Assembly (NCBI GenBank): GCA_023389745.1 | Contig: JAEWED010000066.1 | Coordinates: 57,423-121,422, forward strand | Reading direction: 5' to 3' | Length of the DNA stretch: 64,000 bases | Origin: Actinomycetes bacterium | GTDB taxonomy: Bacteria; Actinomycetota; Acidimicrobiia; Acidimicrobiales; Microtrichaceae | Made by a program: the position numbers and the translations under genes | Shown here: piece after piece, positions 58,230-64,000 of the stretch | Position numbering within the stretch: the first letter of the stretch is position 1 | Layout: each line of letters starts with the position of its first letter | The notes under the pieces: model-generated | What the model was told of the DNA's origin: nothing | Seen by the model: only the letters and a program-made list of their open reading frames with translations | The model's database searches: none

Positions 58230-59666
58230 TCAGAGGTACCGCGGGTTGGCGACGACGAGACGGTCGAGCACGCCGTCGGCGAGCAGGTCCACGGGATCGA
58301 GGTCTCCGTGGCGGATCGACGACGCGAGCTCGACCTCGTCGCGCAGCGCCAGCTCCGACAGCGCCTCGGCACGTCGCCCACGCTGGGCGTCGCCGTGCTC
58401 GAGCTCGCGGGCGACCATGTCGACCACGTTCGCGGCCACCCGTGCGTGGAACGACACGCCGCCCTGGGCCGAGGGCATGACGTCGTCGCGCAGGAACGTG
58501 CTCACCGCCGAGAGCAGCTCGGCGGCGGTCGGGCGGCCGTGCAGGTCGCGCTCCGCCCGGGCGATCGGATCGATCTCGGGCGCCGTGGCGGCACGCTGCT
58601 CCGCGGCGGCCAGCGCGCGGGCGGTCGCCTCGGGGGCGATCAGCAGCAACAGGTCCCACTCGGTCTCGGCGACACGGCGGCCGACCGCGGCGAGCTCGAC
58701 CGAGGGGATGCGCCCACCCAGGAAGACCGCCGTCTGCACCATGCAGATCACGCCCCAGCGGAGGTTGCCGTAGACCTCCCACCACCGCAGCACCTCGGGA
58801 TCGATCTGCACGCCGCCGGCGTCGTGGTAGGCGTCGAGCAGCTCGCGGCGCTCGCCGAGGCCGGCGACGGGGCCCTCGGCGCCGAAGCGCCACGCCCGCA
58901 CGCACAGCCATCCGAGGTCCTCGGCGGGGTCACCGAGGTGGGCGAGCTCCCAGTCGAGCACCGCGACCAGACCGTCCTCGTCGACCATGAGGTTGCCGAG
59001 CCGGAAGTCGCCGTGCACCAGCGACGGCGCGGCGGTGGGCGCGGGACGGTTCGACTCGAGCCAACGCAGCGCGTACTCGAACACCGGCGTGGTGCGGCCG
59101 AGCGACTCGAGCGCGCCGCGCATCTCGTCGAGTGGGTCCGGCGCCGCGGCCGGGACGTCGGCACCGTCGGGCTCGCCGCCGAACGCGCTGGGTGTGCCGT
59201 CGCCGAGCACCGAGGGATCCAGGCGGTGCACACCGGCGAGCGCCCGACCGCACTCGGCGACCAGCGTCCGTCGCGCGCGCTCGAAGCGGTCGTCGCGCAG
59301 CAGCTTCCGGGCGATCGCCTCTCCCTCGACCCGGGCCATCACGATCCCGGCGGCGCCCAGCAGCGACACGTCGTCGCTGTGCACGAGCACCTTCGGCACC
59401 GGCAGGTCGGCGGCACCGGCGGCCACGATGCAGCGGGCCTCGCGTCCCATCGAGCCGGCGGGGCCCGGGCGTCCGGGCGGGTCGCGCCGGAGGATCAGCG
59501 GGTGGACGGCGCCGTCCGCGGTCGTGGCGTCGAACGACCAGGTCTCACGCGACGCGCCGCCGGTGAGGCGACGCAGGCCGGTGACCTCGACCTCGCCGAG
59601 GACCGGCCGGAGCGCTGCGGTCAGGAGTCCGTCGAGCGGCGACTCGTCCGGGGTCGGTTCGGCCAT
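58230..59666 (-). CDS. APH-fold phosphotransferase, acyl-CoA-metabolism type
   Basis: This 478-aa protein has an APH/choline kinase domain. The nucleotide loop is LRRLTGGASRETWSFD, the catalytic block LVHGDFRLGNLMV and the metal block AVLDWELAHLGDP. A 120-residue C-terminal helical extension follows. It resembles the FadE36-like phosphotransferases near acyl-CoA dehydrogenases in Actinobacteria. The substrate is unknown. Confidence 0.87.
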   Translation of the reverse strand: MAEPTPDESPLDGLLTAALRPVLGEVEVTGLRRLTGGASRETWSFDATTADGAVHPLILRRDPPGRPGPAGSMGREARCIVAAGAADLPVPKVLVHSDDVSLLGAAGIVMARVEGEAIARKLLRDDRFERARRTLVAECGRALAGVHRLDPSVLGDGTPSAFGGEPDGADVPAAAPDPLDEMRGALESLGRTTPVFEYALRWLESNRPAPTAAPSLVHGDFRLGNLMVDEDGLVAVLDWELAHLGDPAEDLGWLCVRAWRFGAEGPVAGLGERRELLDAYHDAGGVQIDPEVLRWWEVYGNLRWGVICMVQTAVFLGGRIPSVELAAVGRRVAETEWDLLLLIAPEATARALAAAEQRAATAPEIDPIARAERDLHGRPTAAELLSAVSTFLRDDVMPSAQGGVSFHARVAANVVDMVARELEHGDAQRGRRAEALSELALRDEVELASSIRHGDLDPVDLLADGVLDRLVVANPRYL

Positions 59667-59703
59667 CGGCGAACCGTAGCAACCGCGTTCGAGCGCGGGA
59701 CGG

Positions 59704-60669
59704 TCAACCGACCAGGGTGCTGCGGGCGCCGCGGAGCTGCTCGGGCTGCTGTTCGAGGTACCACCGGTAGGTGGACTCGATGCCGTCGGCGAGCTCGATC
59801 GAGTGCCGCCAACCGAGCGCGTGGAGCTTGGAGACGTCGAGCAGCTTGCGCGGCGTGCCGTCGGGCTTCGACGCGTCCCAGACCAGCTCGGCGCCGGGGT
59901 GCACCACGTCGCGGACCATCTCCGCGAGCTCACGGATCGGCAGGTCCTCGCCGGTGCCGACGTTGACGTGCTGCTCGCCGTCGTAGTGGTCCATCAGGAA
60001 CAGGCAGGCCGACGCCAGGTCGTCGACGTGCAGGAACTCCCGCCGCGGGGTGCCGCTGCCCCACACCTCGAGCTGGTCGACACCGGCGAGCTTGGCCTCG
60101 TGGAAGCGCTGCATCAGCGACGGCAGGACGTGTCCGCCGGTGGGGTCGAAGTTGTCGCCCGGTCCGTACAGGTTGGTGGGCATCGCCGAGATGAAGTGGT
60201 CGCCGTACTGGCGGCGGTACGACTCGCACAGCTTGATGCCGGAGATCTTCGCGATCGCGTACGGCTCGTTCGTCGGCTCGAGCAGCCCGGTGAGCAGGGC
60301 GTCCTCGGTCATCGGCTGGGCCGCTTCGCGGGGGTAGATGCACGAGCTGCCCAGGTAGAGCAGCTTCGACACCTCGAACTCGTGCGCCGCCTGCACCACG
60401 GTGGCGTGGATCATCAGGTTGTCGTAGATGAACTCCGCCGGTCGGGTGGAGTTGGCCATGATGCCGCCGACGGTGCCGGCGACCAGGTACACGTAGTCGG
60501 GACGGTTCGCCCGGAACCAGTAGTTCACGGCCGCCTGGTCGCGCAGGTCCAGCTGGTCGCGGCGAGCGGTCAGGATGTTGGTGTAACCCTCGGCCTCGAG
60601 TCGGCGCACGACGGCGGAACCGACGAGCCCGAGATGGCCAGCGACGAACACCCGCGCGGCACGATCCAC
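59704..60669 (-). CDS. fcl: GDP-L-fucose synthase
   Basis: This 321-aa short-chain-dehydrogenase-type epimerase/reductase makes GDP-L-fucose from GDP-4-keto-6-deoxymannose. It has the Rossmann loop GHLGLVG (11-17), catalytic Ser in YLGSSCIYP, and Tyr137-x-x-x-Lys141 in EPYAIAKISG. NLYGPGDNFDP and REFLHVDDLASACLFL are typical of the family. GTG 60669 follows AGGAG. GDP-mannose dehydratase is not in the window. It feeds surface glycan synthesis. Confidence 0.93.
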   Translation of the reverse strand: MDRAARVFVAGHLGLVGSAVVRRLEAEGYTNILTARRDQLDLRDQAAVNYWFRANRPDYVYLVAGTVGGIMANSTRPAEFIYDNLMIHATVVQAAHEFEVSKLLYLGSSCIYPREAAQPMTEDALLTGLLEPTNEPYAIAKISGIKLCESYRRQYGDHFISAMPTNLYGPGDNFDPTGGHVLPSLMQRFHEAKLAGVDQLEVWGSGTPRREFLHVDDLASACLFLMDHYDGEQHVNVGTGEDLPIRELAEMVRDVVHPGAELVWDASKPDGTPRKLLDVSKLHALGWRHSIELADGIESTYRWYLEQQPEQLRGARSTLVG

Positions 60670-60711
60670 TCTTCGCTCCTTCTGACGACCGACGCACCAG
60701 TCTCGTCGGTG

Positions 60712-60800
60712 TGTCCAGGTGAATCCAGGCATGTGCCAGTGAATCCGGGCATGTGCCGGCGGATCCGGGCAAGTGCCGGCGGATCCGGGCAGTGCTGGGC
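60712..60800. repeat. 20-bp tandem repeat between fcl and ATPase
   Basis: Four imperfect copies of a 20-bp unit with core GGATCCGGGCAAGTGCC lie between the divergent GDP-fucose synthase and ATPase genes. No gene ends here, so it is an upstream-region repeat. Confidence 0.8.
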
Positions 60801-60846
60801 GACGCCTTTGTTCAACTCCGAGCTCGAAGCGACCGACATTCCCCGG

Positions 60847-62262
60847 GTGCAGCCTGAGTCGAACGAATCAGACACCATCGACATCTCGACGCCCCAGCGT
60901 CCGGAGGGGCTCGGACTGAACCAGTCCCTCATGGAGGACCTGGTCCTTCGCCGGGCGGTCGCCGAGGGCAGGACGCCCATGACGACGATCGCCGAGAAGC
61001 TCCACGTCTCGATCAACGTCGTCGAGTCGCTGCTGAACGACCTGCGCCACCGCAAGCTCATCGAGTACGACGGCATGGAGGGTCGGGCGTACATGATCGC
61101 CGTGACCGAAGCCGGTCGGGAGATGTCGATCCAGCGGTCCCGCGAGTGCCGCTACTCGGGTCCGATGCCGGTGTCGCTCGACCTGTACAGCCGTGTGGTG
61201 CGGTCGCAGCGGCCTCAGCTGCGCCTGGACCGCGAGATGCTCGAGCGCTCGTTCTCGGACCTGGTGATCGCACCCGACCTGCTCGACCAGCTGGGCCCCG
61301 CCATCCACGGCAGCGGTGCGATGTTCCTCTACGGCCCGCCCGGCACCGGCAAGTCCAGCGTCGCGGAGCGCGTCGTGCGGGCCTACGGCGACGTCGTGCT
61401 GGTGCCCCACTGCATCGAGGTCGACAACCAGATCGTCTCGGTGTTCGACCCGACGCTGCACGACCCCGTCGAGACCCAGCCACCCGGCATCGACCGCCGC
61501 TGGGTCGCCTGCCAGCGTCCCGCGGTGGTCGCGGGCGGCGAGCTGCACGCCGGGATGCTCGACCTGCAGCTCGACCGCGACACCGGTGTGTACCTGGCGC
61601 CGCTGCAGCTCAAGGCGAACAACGGCGTGCTGGTCATCGACGACTTCGGTCGTCAGGCGATGACCCCCGAGGCACTGCTGAACCGCTGGATCGTGCCGCT
61701 CGACCGGGCGGTCGACTACCTGACGCTGCACGGGCGCAAGATCGAGGTCCCCTTCGAGGTGAAGGCGGTGCTGTCGACGAACCTGGATCCGAGCCAGCTC
61801 GGCGACGAGGCGTTCTTCCGGCGCATCCACAACAAGGTGTACATCGGCGCGTGCACCGACGATCAGTTCGACTGGATCCTCGTGCGGGTGGCGAAGAAGC
61901 ACTCGATCGACGTCGACGCCACGGCGGCCGCGCACCTGCGTGCGGCGGCCCGCGCCCGCGGTGACGGCGAGCTGCGCGCCTACCTTCCCGGCGTGATCTG
62001 CGAGCTGGCGGTCGCCATCACCAACTACGAGAACTCGGCACGCCAGCTCGACCCCTCGCTCGTCGACCGTGTGCTCGACCTGTACTTCACGAAGCTCGAG
62101 CACGTGCCGGGTGCGCCCGAGCCGTCGACGCTGGTCGACCTGGATCCGCACGGGTCGCTCACGTCCGAGCCCCAGATGGTCGAGCCCCAGATGGTCGAAC
62201 AGCAGCTGGTCGAACCGACCCTCACGACGCCGCCACCGGCCTACGAGGACCTTCCGGGCTGA
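60847..62262 (+). CDS. AAA+ ATPase with N-terminal winged helix
   Basis: This protein of about 471 aa has a winged-helix-like domain at about residues 25-95 (TTIAEKLHVSINVVESLLND, RHRKLIEYDG). A AAA+ module follows, with Walker A YGPPGTGKS (162-170), Walker B VLVIDDFG (261-268) and sensor I VLSTNLDPSQLGD. The C-terminus carries three EPQMV/EQQLV/EPTL repeats. The combination suggests a DNA- or protein-remodelling ATPase. Similar ATPases accompany type IV pilus or Flp loci, but no such genes are adjacent. The GTG start is tentative. Confidence 0.78.
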   Translation: MQPESNESDTIDISTPQRPEGLGLNQSLMEDLVLRRAVAEGRTPMTTIAEKLHVSINVVESLLNDLRHRKLIEYDGMEGRAYMIAVTEAGREMSIQRSRECRYSGPMPVSLDLYSRVVRSQRPQLRLDREMLERSFSDLVIAPDLLDQLGPAIHGSGAMFLYGPPGTGKSSVAERVVRAYGDVVLVPHCIEVDNQIVSVFDPTLHDPVETQPPGIDRRWVACQRPAVVAGGELHAGMLDLQLDRDTGVYLAPLQLKANNGVLVIDDFGRQAMTPEALLNRWIVPLDRAVDYLTLHGRKIEVPFEVKAVLSTNLDPSQLGDEAFFRRIHNKVYIGACTDDQFDWILVRVAKKHSIDVDATAAAHLRAAARARGDGELRAYLPGVICELAVAITNYENSARQLDPSLVDRVLDLYFTKLEHVPGAPEPSTLVDLDPHGSLTSEPQMVEPQMVEQQLVEPTLTTPPPAYEDLPG

Positions 62263-62561
62263 AGGCCGACCCACGCCGAGCGTGTTGGGGAGCGCCCGGA
62301 ATATCGGTGGACCCGACCGACGGGTCGTCGTACGGTCGAGGACATGAAGTTGTGAGCACCCGCACGCATGATCGGACCACCGACTGCGTGCCGACCACCA
62401 GCGTGATCGGGGATCGTCCCGCCGACGAGGCCGCACGACCCCTCCGCTGACCGTCCGAGCTCGAGCCGCTCGCTGGGCCTGATCTCCCGCGACCCGCAGT
62501 TCGCCGCGCCGTAGGGCTGCAGCGACGGCCACGAGCCGGTGCACCACCACGGAGGTCACCC
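62263..62561. other. gene-poor stretch with short possible frames
   Basis: No gene of normal size is present. ATG-AAG-TTG-TGA at 62344-62355 is followed by a GTG frame (62352-62450, 32 codons, MSTRTHDRTTDC onwards). It has high-GC codon use but no strong ribosome site. Otherwise I see nothing. Confidence 0.35.
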
Positions 62562-62807
62562 ATGACCGCACCACGTCACACCACCGGCCGGATCACGCCC
62601 AAGGGCACGCGACCCAGGGGCACACGACCCAGCAGTACACGACCTGGCGGCACCGCCCGGAGCGCTCGACGCGACGATCCGCGCTCCCCCTCGGTCAGCG
62701 ACGTCACGTCGCTGCACGAGCCCGCCCACGCTCGATCGACCCGACCGGGCAGATCGATGTCGGCCCCGGCGCAGCCGCGTCGGTCGGGCCACCGAGGCGG
62801 CCGCTGA
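62562..62807 (+). CDS. small basic Arg/Thr-rich protein
   Basis: This 81-aa protein has GGAGGT five bases before its ATG. It is highly basic and disordered, with repeats GTRPRGTRPSSTRPGGT and Ser/Arg-rich ends. It could be an RNA- or DNA-associated small protein. The ribosome site is strong but the composition is low-complexity, so it may not be a conserved gene. Confidence 0.45.
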   Translation: MTAPRHTTGRITPKGTRPRGTRPSSTRPGGTARSARRDDPRSPSVSDVTSLHEPAHARSTRPGRSMSAPAQPRRSGHRGGR

Positions 62808-62966
62808 CACACCCCGGCTCCGGACCTGCGCGCCGCCCTCCGGACCGACCGGCCCGCGCGTCGGCCGGCGCAGCGAGACCGCTACCTGGGACGGGTCGCC
62901 GTCGGACCTGCCGCGCCCCCGCATGGTCGGGTGGATCGCGGCGGGTCCGGCGGTACCGTTCGCCCG

Positions 62967-63737
62967 ATGCCCGACGACGGTCCCGCGACGAACACCCACA
63001 CGGTCGATGCACTCGACGAGCGCGACCCCCTGGGCCCGCTCGCCGACCTCATCGTCGAACGGCGACTCGACCGTCCGCTCGTGGTCGGTCTCGGCGGCAG
63101 CGTCGCCGTGGGCAAGTCGACCACCGCCGGGCACCTGGCCGACGCCCTGCGCGCCAGGGACGAGTCGCTCGCGGTCGAGGTCGTCTCGACCGACGGCTTC
63201 CTGCTGCCGAACGCGCGACTCGACGAGCTCGGGTTGTCGATCGAGAAGGGCTCGCCGCGGACCTACGACCTCGCGGCGCTCGGCGCGTTCATCGCCGCGT
63301 TGCAACGCGGCGACACCGGCCTGGTCGTGCCCGCCTACTCGCACCTCACCTACGACGTCGCCGCCGGGACCCACGTGGTCGACGCACCCGACGTCGTCCT
63401 GCTCGAGGGCCTCAACGTCGTCACCGTCGACCGAGGTGTCGTCGACCTGGTCGACCTGAGCCTGTACCTGCACGCGGATCCCGCCGACGTGCTCACCTGG
63501 TTCGTCGAGCGGTTCATGCGCTTGCGAGCCGAGGCCGTCGACGACCCGTCCGCGTTCTTCCACCAGTTCGTCGCCCTGGACGACGACGACGCCCGGGCGT
63601 TCGCGCACTGGACGTGGACCGAGATCAACCTGCCGGTGTTCGACGAGCACGTCGCACCGGCTCGTGTGCTCGCCGACGTGGTGATCGAGAAGGGCCCGGA
63701 CCACCGGGTCACGAGGGTCTCACCCGTCTCCCGCTGA
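62967..63737 (+). CDS. coaA: type I pantothenate kinase
   Basis: This 256-aa enzyme of the CoaA/uridine kinase P-loop superfamily phosphorylates pantothenate, the first step of CoA synthesis. Walker A is GLGGSVAVGKST (41-52, Lys50), followed by VEVVSTDGFLLPNARLDELG and KGSPRTYDLAAL typical of CoaA. DVVLLEGLNVV and LSLYLHADPADVLTWFVERF complete the fold. It is shorter than the usual 310 aa at the N-terminus. The stop is the first unit of a 13-bp tandem repeat. Confidence 0.9.
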   Translation: MPDDGPATNTHTVDALDERDPLGPLADLIVERRLDRPLVVGLGGSVAVGKSTTAGHLADALRARDESLAVEVVSTDGFLLPNARLDELGLSIEKGSPRTYDLAALGAFIAALQRGDTGLVVPAYSHLTYDVAAGTHVVDAPDVVLLEGLNVVTVDRGVVDLVDLSLYLHADPADVLTWFVERFMRLRAEAVDDPSAFFHQFVALDDDDARAFAHWTWTEINLPVFDEHVAPARVLADVVIEKGPDHRVTRVSPVSR

Positions 63738-63774
63738 GGTTCGGGGTTGACGTTCGGGGTTGACCTTCTGGGGT
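63735..63774. repeat. stop-anchored 13-bp tandem repeat (coaA end)
   Basis: TGAGGTTCGGGGT (63735) is followed by TGACGTTCGGGGT (63748) and TGACCTTCTGGGGT (63761). Each unit begins with TGA, the first being the coaA stop. The third unit also supplies the -35 of the next promoter. Confidence 0.88.
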
Positions 63775-63795
63775 TCGTTACTAGACTAACGAACC
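63760..63795 (+). promoter_or_regulatory. promoter and GntR operator
   Basis: TTGACC (63760-63765) and TAGACT (63782-63787), 16 bp apart, form a sigma-70-type promoter. GGTTCGTTA (63772-63780) is perfectly mirrored by TAACGAACC (63787-63795) across the -10 element. This is an ideal repressor site for the adjacent GntR protein. Confidence 0.75.
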
Positions 63796-63804
63796 AGAGA
63801 AGTG

Positions 63805-64000
63805 ATGCCGGAGCGCTCTGACGACCCGCCGGCGTCCGGAGCGACCGGTGACCCACACGTGTTCGACGACAGCAGCCCCATCTACCTGCAGATCGCGGAG
63901 CGCATCCGAGCCGACGTCCTCGCCGGCGCCCTCGGGGCGGACGACCCCGTGATGTCGACCAACCAGTACGCCGAGTTCTACGGGATCAATCCGGCGACGG
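63805..64000 (+). CDS. GntR-family regulator, 5' part
   Basis: The visible 65 codons encode a short acidic lead and then the GntR DNA-binding start SSPIYLQIAERIRADVLAGA, with MSTNQYAEFYGINPAT as the recognition-helix approach. The window ends inside the helix-turn-helix. The spacing fits the short YtrA subfamily, which usually controls an adjacent ABC transporter. The operator lies 10-33 bp upstream. Confidence 0.8.
   Translation, partial: MPERSDDPPASGATGDPHVFDDSSPIYLQIAERIRADVLAGALGADDPVMSTNQYAEFYGINPAT

Noticed and set aside
59803..60846. Upstream extension of the ATPase frame antisense to GDP-fucose synthase
   Set aside because: The extension has no homology, crosses the 20-bp repeat and covers a clear gene on the other strand, so the start was placed near 60847.
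1..64000. Insertion sequences, prophage or integrase-bounded island
   Set aside because: No transposase, integrase or phage structural gene was seen. Both tRNA genes lack a downstream integrase or an obvious repeated 3' end.

Overview
The window is a high-GC chromosomal segment with very dense coding and an actinobacterial gene set. It holds a CrgA homologue and a serine/threonine-kinase, PASTA, FHA, PstP, RodA and PbpA cell-wall cluster. It also has many lipoproteins with Thr-rich tails, an Rpf-like lysozyme-fold lipoprotein, GTG and TTG starts, and 4-8 bp gene overlaps. The missing PknA and the opposite-strand trpG argue against Mycobacterium or Streptomyces. A deep-branching actinobacterium such as Acidimicrobiia fits, but that is inference from gene content only.

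Layout. 1-10 kb: a cysteine-dioxygenase-like cupin, a DEAD-box helicase, LtrA, small membrane proteins, a lipoprotein, and divergent long-chain acyl-CoA ligase and thiolase genes around a palindromic operator. 10-21.4 kb: crgA and trpG, then on the minus strand fhaA, fhaB, pstP, rodA, pbpA, pknB and two PASTA-only membrane proteins, ending at a divergent tRNA-Leu(CAG). 21.4-31.3 kb: accessory genes. These include a SRPBCC protein, a polytopic glycosyltransferase-like membrane protein, a DUF3892 protein, a secreted crystallin-like protein, a GNAT-acyl-carrier-protein fusion, an ECF sigma/anti-sigma pair, a LuxR regulator, a GGDEF cyclase, DedA, the Rpf-like lipoprotein and tRNA-Arg(ACG). 31.3-48 kb: a FAD oxidoreductase and TetR pair, a PRC-barrel/MgtE-N protein with an Nramp-related transporter, a degenerate beta-lactamase-fold lipoprotein, an M23 lipoprotein, a cystathionine-gamma-synthase-type enzyme, lumazine synthase, a siderophore-utilisation pair, and a P450 and TetR pair. 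48-64 kb: an SGNH lipoprotein, a second degenerate beta-lactamase-fold protein, SEC-C methionine aminopeptidase, a SRPBCC-thioredoxin-like fusion, the NfeD/flotillin pair, two phosphotransferases, an alpha/beta hydrolase, a lytic transglycosylase, GDP-fucose synthase, an AAA+ ATPase, pantothenate kinase and the start of a GntR regulator.

How they work together. The kinase, phosphatase and FHA proteins with RodA/PbpA form the conserved elongation and division control module. CrgA, the Rpf-like protein, the M23 lipoprotein and the transglycosylase also act on the envelope. The regulator/enzyme pairs at 33.2 and 46.8 kb, and the operator between fadD-like and thiolase genes at 8.06 kb, are typical self-contained catabolic switches with visible palindromes.

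The most unusual signal is not a gene. At least nine gene ends are followed by, or contain, short tandem repeats of 13-19 bp whose unit includes the stop codon. This looks like a recurrent genome-wide process. Other candidates for something new are the GNAT-ACP fusion, the two PASTA-only receptors beside PknB, and the Nramp-like carrier with altered metal-site motifs next to an MgtE-N protein.
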